This document shows, in pieces, positions 1 to 8,175 of a stretch of DNA of 45,687 nucleotides. The position numbers and the translations under genes were made by a program. Position 1 is the first letter of the stretch; every line of letters starts with the position of its first letter. Under the pieces are notes generated by a model, which was not told the DNA's origin, made no database searches, and worked only from the letters and a program-made list of their open reading frames with translations. Source of the stretch: an uncultured Clostridium sp. (GTDB lineage: Bacteria; Bacillota; Clostridia; TANB77; CAG-508); NCBI GenBank assembly GCA_946409935.1, contig CAMJYG010000016.1, forward strand, positions 1-45,687. The letters are read 5' to 3'.

Positions 1-58
1 TAATTGAAATGTATAAATTGCTCTATATATTAGGTTAAGAATTTATGGCCATTATAAA

Positions 59-718
59 AGTTTTGTGCAAAAAGGAATAGGAGTAAAATATAGAATACCT
101 TAAAAACGATTTTAGCGCTTCGTCTTAAAATAACCATATTTTTTAGACAACAAAATTATATGGCTGATTTTTAAAAACGGCTTAAAAACGATTTTCGTGT
201 GTCGCTTTTTTAGCGATTTTTGAGCTGAATCCAAGTCCACGCAATAATTACATAGATTTATATAATTCATAAAAAATTACATATTATTATAATAAATATA
301 TTTGAAATTCCTATAATAAATCATTATAAGAATTATAATAATAATATATTTGTAGTTGTAAAATAAAGTTTTAATTATTCTAGATGATTAATTTTATGAG
401 AATAATATAAAAATGTCTTAAAAACGATTTTCAGAGGTTTAGATTCATAAAATTATAATTATTTATAAAAATAATATTGAAAATCCATTAAATAACAAAT
501 GTTCGTTTTTAGAATTATAAATCGAACATTTAAAAATTTAATAATGGACAAAATTAAAATTCAAAATTTAAAACTAAATTCTAAATTTTGAATTTTAAAT
601 TCTTATTAAAAATTTTCAAATAAAATAATTTTTTTTTATTGGTATTTTTAGAATTTTATAGTTAAGTTTTTATAAAAAATACAATTTATAAATTTAGAAA
701 CCCTATTCCCCTACTCCA
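59..718. repeat. AT-rich non-coding repeat A
   Basis: The first 768 bases hold no gene. The stretch shares three blocks with repeats B (3129-3740) and C (5982-6144): a left block around 59-98 beginning AGTTTTGTGCAAAAAGG (also at 3129), a middle block at 98-152 (near-identical to 5981-6029), and a right block CCTATTCCCCTACTCC at 702-717. The 15-mer CTTAAAAACGATTTT occurs at 99, 181 and 417. Two perfect inverted repeats lie inside: 9 bp (497-505 with 523-531) and 17 bp (554-570 with 582-598, loop of 11). No protein or tRNA was seen. It lies 3' of the operon that ends at 769, so it may contain terminator or processing structures; that is inference. Confidence 0.6.
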
Positions 719-768
719 CTGTTTTTATTAATTTCCAAAATTTAATGATTTAAGAATAACGTTTGTTT

Positions 769-1800
769 CTACTTTACAATACTTTCTAATAATGTTATTT
801 TCTTATTGTCAATATCTAGCTCACAATTTATACCATAAGGAATTATTCCAATAGGAGAACTATGTCCAAAATTTACATTATATAATACAGGCATATCAGT
901 TCTATTAAATTCTTTTAGAACTTTTCTATATACATCTTTATATTCTTCATAAAACTTTTCGTCTTGTGGTTTTCCTACTATAATTCCTTTAGCAACATTA
1001 AGTATTCCTTGAGCTCCTAGATTTCTTAAATAATAAGTAATAAGATCTGGACTAGGCTTTTCTTCACTTGTTTCTAAAAATAATATTTTATTATCCCATT
1101 CTTTTAACGATGGCCATACTTCAGTAGAATTATATATTGGGAATCCATCCAAACACCCGCCTAACAGTTTTCCTGTTACTTTTCCTATACCTTGAATAAC
1201 TTCATATCCTTTCGGATCTTTTACTCTTGTTTTTGCTTTATTTACGTTTTCTTCACACCATGGAATATGTTCATTAGTCCAGTAATCACATTTTTTTATT
1301 TCATAATTTTCTTGTGGTTCAAACAATAGTTGTCTTACTGCATTTTCTGTATAATCATACATATCTACATATTCTGCAAAATCGCATATTAGAGCTGGTC
1401 CATAGTACGAAACAAGTCCTGCTTTATACATCATTAAGTGATTTGCAGTAGTATCAGAAAATCCCATAAATATTTTTGGATTTTCTTTTATCACATTATA
1501 ATCAATATAAGGCAATAGTCTAATTGTATCATCTCCACCTATTGCACATATAATTGCTTTTATTGTTTTATCTTTAAATGCTTCCATTAAATCTTCTGCT
1601 CTTTTCTCAGGGTGTTTATAAAGGTATTCTATGCCTTTTAATGTATTTGACATTGTTACAACTTCTAAACCAAATTTTTCTTCCAATCTTTGTTTCCCTA
1701 AATAATATTTGTGTATAAATTTTTTCTCTCCTAACATTCCACTTGATAAACTAACTATTGCAACTTTATCTCCTTTTCTTAACCTCTCTGGCTTTATCAT
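769..1800 (-). CDS. S66 family LD-carboxypeptidase / MccF-like serine peptidase
   Basis: A 343-residue protein of the S66 family, whose members cleave L,D-peptide bonds of murein tetrapeptides (LdcA) or peptide-nucleotide antibiotics (MccF). The nucleophile sits in the motif GFSDTTANHL (Ser115), and the other expected triad residues are Glu243 in FLETSEE and His313 in NFGHSSP. Length is normal. The ATG has a strong GAGGAGG ribosome site. The gene follows the winged-helix gene by 25 bases and may be the last gene of the toxin-antitoxin transcript. The length and the EKPS segment after the catalytic Glu look more MccF-like (resistance or detoxification) than classic LdcA, but this is not settled. 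No signal peptide is seen, so it is probably cytoplasmic. Confidence 0.85.
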   Translation of the reverse strand: MIKPERLRKGDKVAIVSLSSGMLGEKKFIHKYYLGKQRLEEKFGLEVVTMSNTLKGIEYLYKHPEKRAEDLMEAFKDKTIKAIICAIGGDDTIRLLPYIDYNVIKENPKIFMGFSDTTANHLMMYKAGLVSYYGPALICDFAEYVDMYDYTENAVRQLLFEPQENYEIKKCDYWTNEHIPWCEENVNKAKTRVKDPKGYEVIQGIGKVTGKLLGGCLDGFPIYNSTEVWPSLKEWDNKILFLETSEEKPSPDLITYYLRNLGAQGILNVAKGIIVGKPQDEKFYEEYKDVYRKVLKEFNRTDMPVLYNVNFGHSSPIGIIPYGINCELDIDNKKITLLESIVK

Positions 1801-1825
1801 AATTATATCCTCCTCGTTTAATATA

Positions 1826-2332
1826 TTATAATTTACATTCTAAATTCAAAATTTCCCAGAAACCATTTTTATTTGATCCAATTCTTTCAATTATTCCTTT
1901 TGCTTTCAATGTTTTTAAATTTTTATAAATACAATTTTCAGAAAGACAAAGTAATTTAGATAATTCTGCTTGAGTAATATGTTTTTTACTCTTAATTAGG
2001 TTAATTATTCTTTCTTCAGTTGAATTTATTGTAATATTTGATTTTAAATTCATTTCTATATTATCTATTTCTTCAATACATATTCTGTTTGTTTTATGTT
2101 CTTCAGAATATAATTGCTCTATTTTACTTGAGTTAATTTGTTCATAAGTATAAATTACTTTTGATAATTCTGTTATTCTTTCTTCTTCTGATTCTGAAAA
2201 CATTGATGCAACATATTCTAAATTATATTTGTAAAACATTAATGCATTTAAAATTAAATCAACTTGTGAATCTAATAGATTTAATTGTACTGATTTTATA
2301 GCATTAATATCAAATTTTGCTTTTCTTTTCAT
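1826..2332 (-). CDS. winged-helix DNA-binding protein next to the toxin
   Basis: A 168-residue protein with a predicted helix-turn-helix/winged helix at about 110-165. The segment AELSKLLCLSENCIYKNLK reads as the helix-turn-helix, followed by a wing (GIIERIGSNKNGFWEI), as in the C-terminal domain of many Fic and MarR-like proteins. The N-terminal 100 residues are charged and helical with no recognised domain. The ATG follows the toxin stop by 2 bases with an AAAGGAAAG ribosome site, so it is translated from the toxin mRNA. Type III systems are normally only RNA plus toxin, so this co-transcribed regulator is unusual. A role in controlling the locus is inference. Confidence 0.6.
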   Translation of the reverse strand: MKRKAKFDINAIKSVQLNLLDSQVDLILNALMFYKYNLEYVASMFSESEEERITELSKVIYTYEQINSSKIEQLYSEEHKTNRICIEEIDNIEMNLKSNITINSTEERIINLIKSKKHITQAELSKLLCLSENCIYKNLKTLKAKGIIERIGSNKNGFWEILNLECKL

Positions 2333-2334
2333 TT

Positions 2335-2817
2335 TTAACTTTCCTTTTTAATATCTTTTATAAACTCAGGTAAATTAGTAAATGTAGCTATAATACCCTT
2401 GTTTGTAAGTGCAAAAATATCTCTAGTTTTTTTATCAATTTCCTCTTTTACTGCTTTAGGAACTTTAATTGATATTCCAGCTTTTTTATATTCTTGTTCT
2501 ATGTATTTTTCTAAAGTAGGAAACATATTTTGAATTAAAAAAACTGCTTTTTTTCCAGCTAGATTTCTTGCAAATACAAAGTTATTTGGCTCAATTCCTT
2601 TTTTAGATTTTATATTGTCATATATTTTTAAATATTTATCATATTTAGAAGACATAGGGACAAACCATAATATGCTCTTGTCTACTCTATCTCTAAAGCA
2701 AAAATAAGTTGGTCTTTTTGTACCAGCTTCTTTGTTTTCCATTAGATGATACTTTGGGTTATACTTTTCAATAAATTCATCTTTTATAAAATATAATTTT
2801 CCTTCAATTATTTCCAT
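2335..2817 (-). CDS. type III toxin-antitoxin endoribonuclease toxin (ToxN/CptN/TenpN-like)
   Basis: A 160-residue protein resembling type III toxins: a short N-terminal strand region (LYFIKDEFIEKY), a K34-R35-P36 motif, a WFVPMSSK motif at 51-58 equivalent to the APLSS/PLTS segment of ToxN/AbiQ, and a conserved LIQNMFP segment at 94-100. Toxins of this family cleave mRNA and are held in check by a repeated pseudoknot RNA encoded just upstream. Exactly that arrangement is present: promoter, two 48-nt pseudoknot repeats, intrinsic terminator, then this gene with ribosome site AAGGAGT. The family call rests as much on the RNA context as on the protein. The subfamily (CptN-like seems closest) is not certain. 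It should act in the cytoplasm, for plasmid/element stability or phage defence. Confidence 0.75.
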   Translation of the reverse strand: MEIIEGKLYFIKDEFIEKYNPKYHLMENKEAGTKRPTYFCFRDRVDKSILWFVPMSSKYDKYLKIYDNIKSKKGIEPNNFVFARNLAGKKAVFLIQNMFPTLEKYIEQEYKKAGISIKVPKAVKEEIDKKTRDIFALTNKGIIATFTNLPEFIKDIKKES

Positions 2818-2834
2818 TTTACTCCTTATATAAT

Positions 2835-2856
2835 AAAAAGGGAGTTTGATACTCCC
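2835..2856 (-). terminator. intrinsic terminator between RNA antitoxin and toxin
   Basis: On the minus strand a GGGAGT/ACTCCC stem (2856-2851 with 2845-2840) with a 5-nt loop is followed by TTTTTATTA. In type III systems a terminator here makes most transcripts stop after the antitoxin, giving an excess of RNA over toxin. Confidence 0.85.
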
Positions 2857-2961
2857 TCATTTATTCACCAGTGTATTATTCTCCTTGCCAACTGGGTGGC
2901 TGGTTAATCGTTTATCTAGGGTATTTTACTCTTCGCCTCCTAGTAGGCAGTTTTTATTTAT
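2855..2961 (-). ncRNA. type III antitoxin RNA with two pseudoknot repeats
   Basis: Two tandem 48-nt repeats run 2950-2903 and 2902-2855 (minus strand). They align without gaps over 46 positions. Each folds as an H-type pseudoknot. Repeat 1: stem GCCT/AGGC, with loop CTAGG pairing to downstream CCTAG (2920-2916). Repeat 2: stem GCCA/TGGC, with loop CCAGT pairing to downstream ACTGG (2872-2868). The loop helix changes in all but a few positions while pairing is kept, and the stem 1 closing pair also covaries, which is direct evidence for the fold. Transcription probably starts near 2961, downstream of the promoter at 2968-2997. Antitoxins with two repeats of roughly this length are known for CptI-type loci. 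Confidence 0.85.
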
Positions 2962-2967
2962 ATAATA

Positions 2968-2997
2968 ATTATAGCATTAAATGTGTTGAATTGTCAA
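2968..2997 (-). promoter_or_regulatory. consensus sigma-A promoter of the toxin-antitoxin locus
   Basis: TTGACA (2997-2992), 18-bp spacer, TATAAT (2973-2968) on the minus strand. Both boxes match consensus, fitting strong constitutive antitoxin RNA synthesis. Confidence 0.85.
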
Positions 2998-3128
2998 TAA
3001 ATTTAAAGAATGTTTCTAAAATTATTATATATAAATATTATATGATATTTTTTATATATGATACACGTATTTGTAAAATGTCCCCCTTTTTGTATCAAAC
3101 AGGTGGACAAAAAATAGCCCAGTATCAA

Positions 3129-3740
3129 AGTTTTGTGCAAAAAGAGATAGGGTAAAATATAAAGTACCCCTCTCTCGAAATTTACTATTCCTTGATACAA
3201 GCTCGTTTTAGCTACTTTTTATAGACAATAAACTACATTACTTTTTAATAAAAATGCCTTAAAATTGATTCTGAAGCTTCAAATTTTTGCATTAATCTTG
3301 GTTGGATTTTTTTTCATTATTGTAACCAATTATTTTATAAAAAAATTATATAACTTCAAATTATTTTTTCAAAATTAAGCATTTCTATAAGAATTACATC
3401 ATAATCATCAGATTATATAAATTGAATATTATAATTTACATATAACTTATCAAAATGTCTTAAAATCGTTTTTGATGTGTTCAATATATAAAATTATATT
3501 ATGAATTAATAATCTAAATTTATATAAAGTAATTATAAAATTTTTTAATAAATATAATTTTAAAACTCAATTTAATTTTAAAATTTGTAATTAATTTTAA
3601 TTTTTAAAATTTTTTTAATTATTTTTAATCTTTAAATTTTTTTCATTTGCAATTATAAAAATATAATTATTATTTTCGTTTTAATTTTTTAATTATTTAT
3701 AAATGAGATAATAAAAATTGCCTATTCCCCTACTCCCTAT
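3129..3740. repeat. AT-rich non-coding repeat B
   Basis: A gene-free stretch of about 600 bases related to repeat A. It opens with AGTTTTGTGCAAAAAG, carries degenerate CTTAAAA-type 15-mers at 3258 and 3459, and ends with the block CCTATTCCCCTACTCC at 3721-3736. Base content is extreme (long A/T runs around 3540-3700). It sits between the toxin-antitoxin promoter and the end of the 3767 gene. No RNA gene or protein was recognised. Confidence 0.55.
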
Positions 3741-3766
3741 TGATTTTCATATATTTGTAAAAAATT

Positions 3767-3964
3767 TTATGTGGTATTGCCAAATTCCTTGCTTAATAAT
3801 TTGCCAAAACTACTTAAATCAATTCCATTTCCTATATAAACTATAAAACGAATTGATTTATGTTGTTTTATTGCTTTTATTAGCTTTATAACAAAAACAA
3901 TAAAAGATACAAGAAGCCAAGTCCAAATAATCAAACTATATATTTCATAATAAAATCGCTCCAT
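3767..3964 (-). CDS. small single-pass membrane protein
   Basis: A 65-residue protein with one hydrophobic segment (about residues 8-30, rich in I, W, L, V and F) followed by a basic stretch (KLIKAIKQHKS). The ATG at 3964 is chosen because GGAGGTAAAG lies directly upstream; a longer reading from TTG would place the ribosome site inside the coding region. It follows the RNA ligase gene by 62 bases and is probably co-transcribed with it. Family not recognised. Confidence 0.5.
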   Translation of the reverse strand: MERFYYEIYSLIIWTWLLVSFIVFVIKLIKAIKQHKSIRFIVYIGNGIDLSSFGKLLSKEFGNTT

Positions 3965-4026
3965 CTTTACCTCCAATTAGTTGCTATTCTTTATAGCTAT
4001 TTTACAACAATAGAACTTATAGAATG

Positions 4027-4587
4027 TCATTTCCATTTAAATCCAAAGTCAGTTCTTTTTATCTTGCACATTTCGCCATTGCCTCTATAAAAAACGATTC
4101 CTTCTATATAATTCTTCTCTAAATATTTTTTTAACTCCTCAAAAGTTCTAGGAACATGTTCTAATATTCTCAATCCATGTTTTTCTAATATATCAGTATC
4201 TAAATTATATGGATTTCCTTGCTCATGTAATCCAATTAATTCATAAGTTCCATCATCCCATTTTTCTTGTCTGTCAAATGCTTCAAAGTGATATTTATCT
4301 TGTGGATTATTTCTATCACATAATAGCCAATGAGGCCAATGCCCAGTAATAAAATCTTTTTTATTTTGACATGGTATAGCACCTTCAGGAAGTATTTTTC
4401 CTTCTTTATAGTCATATCGTCTATACAATTGATTACTTTTAATCATACAGCAGGTTCCATCTAATTTTTCAGTAGCATATCCTTCTCCATTTAAAACCCA
4501 TTCACATCCTTCATGTACTTTATTTAAACATTTTATTATTTCATTATTTTCAAATTGTCTCTCAAAAAGTGTGGACATTTTCTTCAC
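4027..4587 (-). CDS. RNA ligase family protein (T4 Rnl-like nucleotidyltransferase)
   Basis: About 186 residues. The signature is the covalent nucleotidyltransferase motif I EKLDGT (lysine 41 in this numbering, the expected AMP acceptor). It is followed by a motif III-like YELIG, motif IV EGIVFYR and motif V KIKRTDFGF near the C-terminus. Such proteins join RNA ends through an adenylylated enzyme and AMP-RNA intermediate. It is short compared with T4 Rnl1 and consists of the catalytic domain only. The GTG at 4587 is favoured because AGAGG sits 8 bases upstream; ATG at 4578 is the alternative. It follows the DUF4143 ATPase gene by 23 bases, so the two form an operon. Pairing with an AAA ATPase suggests RNA repair or defence, which is inference. 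Confidence 0.75.
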   Translation of the reverse strand: MKKMSTLFERQFENNEIIKCLNKVHEGCEWVLNGEGYATEKLDGTCCMIKSNQLYRRYDYKEGKILPEGAIPCQNKKDFITGHWPHWLLCDRNNPQDKYHFEAFDRQEKWDDGTYELIGLHEQGNPYNLDTDILEKHGLRILEHVPRTFEELKKYLEKNYIEGIVFYRGNGEMCKIKRTDFGFKWK

Positions 4588-4610
4588 ACATATCACCTCT
4601 TTGCTAAAAT

Positions 4611-5798
4611 TTAGTTAGTTAACCATCTAGCAATATCAATTATTTGTACTCCTTCATAGCTATATTCATCATGTTTTGTTCTTGCTATTATCATTTTAGG
4701 ATAAGCATCTTTTATACTTAATAATGAAAATATTTCTCTATTAAAAGTATCTTCTTCTGCAATATTGTCTGATACTTGTATATAAATTTTTTCACTTCTT
4801 TTTACAGCAATAAAATCTACTTCTTTGTTATATAATATTCCAGTATATACTTCATAACCTCTTCTTAATAATTCAATTGCTACAATATTTTCATAAACTC
4901 TTCCATAATCTAAGGCTTTTGTTCCTAAACGAGCATATCTAAATGCATGGTCTGATAAATAATATTTTTCATCGCTATTTAAATATTTTTTTCCTTTTAT
5001 ATCATATCTACTTATTTTATAAAAAGCAAAGGCTTCACATAAATACTCTATATAGTTTCCTACAGTCTTATGATTCGTATCTAAATTAATATTGTTCAAA
5101 GAATTAGCAATATTTCTTAAAGATGTTCTATTAGAAATATTATCCATTAAAAAATCATTCAATGAACTCATTAACTTTTCATCTTTTATATTATTTCTTT
5201 CAAATATATCTCTAACTATTAATGTATTATATATTTCATTTAAATAATCATATTTTTTATCTATAGAATTATATAAATATGATCCAGCCATTCCACCTTC
5301 AATAACAAATTTGTCGAAAGAATCATCGATGTTTTTATATTTAAAATAGTCAAGATATTCTTTAAAAGAAAATGGATAAACTTCAATTTCAAATGTTCTT
5401 CCTGTAAATAATGTTGCTAAATCACTGCTTAATAAAAATGCATTTGAACCAGTTATATATATGTCATATTTTTCGGATGCATGTAAACTATTAATTGTCT
5501 TTTCAAAGCCATCACACATTTGTATTTCATCAATTAATACAAAATTATGTGTTTCTTTTTTATATTTTTTTTCAACATATTCATTTAATTTATGATATTC
5601 TTTTAAATTTTCAAAATCTAATGAATTATAGTTTATATCTATTATATTATAATTCTTTACATTTTCTTTTATATATTCTTTAAAAAGCTCTAATAATTTC
5701 GATTTGCCACTTCTTCTTACTCCAGTAATGACCTTTATATCTGGAGTTCCAATAACGTCTATTAAAGTATCAAGATATTTTCTTTTTATTAATTTCAT
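4611..5798 (-). CDS. AAA ATPase with DUF4143-type C-terminal domain
   Basis: A 395-residue ATPase. Walker A is GVRRSGKS (about 26-33), Walker B is FVLIDEIQ (about 86-93), and a sensor-like TGSNAFLLS follows. The C-terminal half has the winged-helix plus nuclease-like fold typical of DUF4143 proteins, with the EVDFIAVKR...IYIQV pattern of a PD-(D/E)xK core. These proteins are common in anaerobes, often in accessory regions, and their biological role is poorly known. The ATG at 5798 is favoured: the in-frame GTG at 5810 overlaps the GAGG ribosome site. It is the first gene of an operon with the RNA ligase and the small membrane protein. Confidence 0.8.
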   Translation of the reverse strand: MKLIKRKYLDTLIDVIGTPDIKVITGVRRSGKSKLLELFKEYIKENVKNYNIIDINYNSLDFENLKEYHKLNEYVEKKYKKETHNFVLIDEIQMCDGFEKTINSLHASEKYDIYITGSNAFLLSSDLATLFTGRTFEIEVYPFSFKEYLDYFKYKNIDDSFDKFVIEGGMAGSYLYNSIDKKYDYLNEIYNTLIVRDIFERNNIKDEKLMSSLNDFLMDNISNRTSLRNIANSLNNINLDTNHKTVGNYIEYLCEAFAFYKISRYDIKGKKYLNSDEKYYLSDHAFRYARLGTKALDYGRVYENIVAIELLRRGYEVYTGILYNKEVDFIAVKRSEKIYIQVSDNIAEEDTFNREIFSLLSIKDAYPKMIIARTKHDEYSYEGVQIIDIARWLTN

Positions 5799-5819
5799 AT
5801 ATTGTTTCACCTCAAAAAT

Positions 5820-5848
5820 ATTATAGCATATTACTTCCCAAAATGCAA
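5820..5848 (-). promoter_or_regulatory. promoter of the ATPase-RNA ligase operon, with an inverted repeat
   Basis: TTGCAT (5848-5843), 17-bp spacer, TATAAT (5825-5820), with an extended TGC before the -10. A 7-bp inverted repeat TTCCCAA/TTGGGAA (5835-5841 with 5861-5867) brackets the -35 region and could be an operator. The leader is very short. Confidence 0.7.
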
Positions 5849-5981
5849 TTTTTTTTTAAATTGGGAAATGTGTTTTTTGAATATTTTTTCCATTTTTATA
5901 ATTTTTATTCATTATATTTATATTCTTATATTAGATCTTATATTTTAAACAACAACTTTATATTACCTTAATAAAAAACAC

Positions 5982-6144
5982 CTTAAAAACGATTTTAGCA
6001 ATTCGTCTTAAAATAGCCGTATTTCTTAGACAACAAACATATTTTTTAAATTTAGAATTTTTTATTGAAAATATTTTTAAATTATATTTTTTGTAAAAAT
6101 ATAATAATAAAATTATTAAAATCCTCTATTTTCCCCCCTACTCT
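5982..6144. repeat. short non-coding repeat C
   Basis: A compact relative of repeats A and B in the gene-free stretch 5849-6317. A block of about 49 bp at 5981-6029 matches 98-146 almost base for base (CCTTAAAAACGATTTTAGC, then TTCGTCTTAAAATA, then TTAGACAACAAA). The right block CCCCCTACTC is at 6134-6143. No protein is supported here. Confidence 0.55.
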
Positions 6145-6267
6145 GCCGTTTTTATCCAACTTGAAAATTTTCTTTATTATCTTCATAAACATTATTCTTT
6201 CTCATACATTCTTAGTATTTCTTGTATTTTTTCTTTTGAAAAATGATCTAGATTCGACTGGTGTGTA

Positions 6268-6302
6268 ATAAAAAACTCCCACACATGTTGAGAGCTTTTT
6301 AT
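6268..6302 (-). terminator. terminator after the anti-sigma gene
   Basis: The minus strand reads AAAAAGCTCTC, then a loop, then GGGAGTTTTTTA. The stem is CTCTC/GGGAG extended by A/T pairs with one bulge and ends in a T run, 16 bases after the stop at 6318. Confidence 0.6.
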
Positions 6303-6317
6303 ATTTTTCATAAATAT

Positions 6318-8174
6318 TTATCTTGTTTGAGGAATATTTGATTCTATTCCAAATTGAATATCTGCTATATAGGTATCATTTGATTTATCACCTTTATATG
6401 TTTCTAAAACCTCAATATTTATTTGTACTGGCTTAGAAATATCATATTGAACATATGATAAATCAATAAATTGGACTTTTGGTGTATCTAATAAATTTAC
6501 TATTTTCTCAGTTTCATTATTGAAAGAAATTTTTATCTTCTTGGCTCTAGAATAATTATTATAATCTTCTTCGGTTGTATTATTACCATTCATTATAGTC
6601 ATACCAGTTATCTGAAAATATAATTTTTCATTAAATTCATTTTTACCATAATAATAGTTATCCCAATTGTTATTAAACTCATTAGATTGATATAATAAAG
6701 CATCTTCAATAGTTTCTTCTTTGTCTTCTAAAACATTTCCATTTTCATCTAAAACCATATTTATATTATCAAGATTTTCAAGACAAGTGTAGTTTATCAT
6801 TCCCATTTTAATAATAATCTTATTTGTATATTTTTCAATAGGTACCCCTATTGCTTCGTTTTCAGTATTAAAATTATATTGATCATAATTACTTTCAATT
6901 AATGTGCCACCATTACTATCTCCTAACCCATAAACATCTGGATCTAATAATTGAGAATATTTTTCCTTTTCTTTATATTCTGAATTTATCAACTCAGTAA
7001 TAGTATTGTCTTGAACTCCGCCCTCAAAAGCAAGATTTTCTAATTCCTTTAAGTCTATTTTTATACTTCCTTTTTCAATTTCTTCTTCTCCTTTTTCAGT
7101 ATATGAAATTTCATATACTGATATATTTATTTTTGAATTCATATCTAATTTAGGTACTATAATATCTGCTTTAGCCAATCCATAAAGATATTCTGTTTTT
7201 TTATCTAATATCACATTTCCATTTTCGTCTGAAATACTTATTGTATAATCCACATTTGTATAATAACCACCTTCAAGTATACATGAAATTTTAGAAACAA
7301 ACTTTGTATTAGTAATTTTATTAAATCTTACGTGAGTATCTTCGGTAGTTTTTATTGGTTCGTTTAATGGATTTCCAACCTCATCTCCTATAATTAAAAA
7401 TTCTGAATTCCAAATAATTTGTTTGTCTATATTGAACTCTTCATATTCATGTGAAATTATATCTTTATTAAAATTAATATCAAATTGAAATTCACCCATT
7501 TCTTTGTATTCAAGTCCATTTGCATTTTGTGGCAATTCATATAAGATAAAGTCTGTACATATTGTGTTATTAAAAGTTAATAATGTAGTATCAATTGTAA
7601 ATATTTCATATATTTCATATTCCATATCACTTATCTTATAAACAAGAGTTGTATCTTCTCCGTTACCTTGCAAAATATCGTTAATTTCATATTCATTACC
7701 ACAATCATCAATTATTTTTATAGCATCTTTAAAGAAATAATCTGGTTCTTCAGGAAATGGATATTGTAAATTTATTTTGTTTTTAGTTTTTAGGTTGTAA
7801 GATAATAATAATGTATTTGAATCTATTCCATAATTTTTTAATGTTAAAGTATTACCATTACTATATTCTGTTTTATTAATTTCAATCTTTTGTTCTTCAT
7901 AACTTTCATTTGAAATAATTCCAAAAAACTCTTTTATTGAAATTTTCCATTCTTGGGGAATTATAGTTGCATAAACAATTGTTGGTCCTACTAAAATTCC
8001 CAAAATCCAAGTTAAAATATATGCTAATTTAAAATGTTTTATTACACCAGTGTTTTTATATGTTTCCATTTGTTTTACCTCGCTTTCAAAATCTGAAAAG
8101 AGTTGATTTATTTTATCTGGAATTCTATTATCTTCCTGAATTTGTTTTCTAAGATTTTTATCAAAATCCTTCAT
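6318..8174 (-). CDS. membrane anti-sigma factor, DUF4179-like
   Basis: A 618-residue single-pass membrane protein. Residues 1-45 are a charged cytoplasmic part expected to bind the sigma factor, about 48-70 form one transmembrane helix (ILTWILGILVGPTIVYATII), and the remainder is a large extracellular beta-rich region with many D, E, N and Y. This arrangement matches DUF4179 anti-sigma proteins of Firmicutes. The ATG lies 1 base after the sigma stop with GGAGGAGA upstream, so translation is coupled. It likely holds the sigma factor at the membrane until an envelope signal arrives. The signal is unknown. It is longer than most relatives because of the extended extracellular part. Confidence 0.8.
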   Translation of the reverse strand: MKDFDKNLRKQIQEDNRIPDKINQLFSDFESEVKQMETYKNTGVIKHFKLAYILTWILGILVGPTIVYATIIPQEWKISIKEFFGIISNESYEEQKIEINKTEYSNGNTLTLKNYGIDSNTLLLSYNLKTKNKINLQYPFPEEPDYFFKDAIKIIDDCGNEYEINDILQGNGEDTTLVYKISDMEYEIYEIFTIDTTLLTFNNTICTDFILYELPQNANGLEYKEMGEFQFDINFNKDIISHEYEEFNIDKQIIWNSEFLIIGDEVGNPLNEPIKTTEDTHVRFNKITNTKFVSKISCILEGGYYTNVDYTISISDENGNVILDKKTEYLYGLAKADIIVPKLDMNSKINISVYEISYTEKGEEEIEKGSIKIDLKELENLAFEGGVQDNTITELINSEYKEKEKYSQLLDPDVYGLGDSNGGTLIESNYDQYNFNTENEAIGVPIEKYTNKIIIKMGMINYTCLENLDNINMVLDENGNVLEDKEETIEDALLYQSNEFNNNWDNYYYGKNEFNEKLYFQITGMTIMNGNNTTEEDYNNYSRAKKIKISFNNETEKIVNLLDTPKVQFIDLSYVQYDISKPVQINIEVLETYKGDKSNDTYIADIQFGIESNIPQTR

Positions 8175-8175
8175 A

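Noticed and set aside
497-531. A LexA/DinR operator at GTTCG...CGAAC
   Set aside because: The half-sites are in the wrong orientation and 17 bp apart, not the CGAAC-N4-GTTCG form.
2871-3155. A 94-codon plus-strand reading frame opposite the antitoxin
   Set aside because: It has no ribosome site, runs through the pseudoknot repeats and promoter of the toxin locus, and has a composition unlike a protein.
6065-6268. A 67-codon plus-strand frame in repeat C
   Set aside because: It is low-complexity F/L/I-rich, has no ribosome site and lies in repeat DNA and an opposing terminator.
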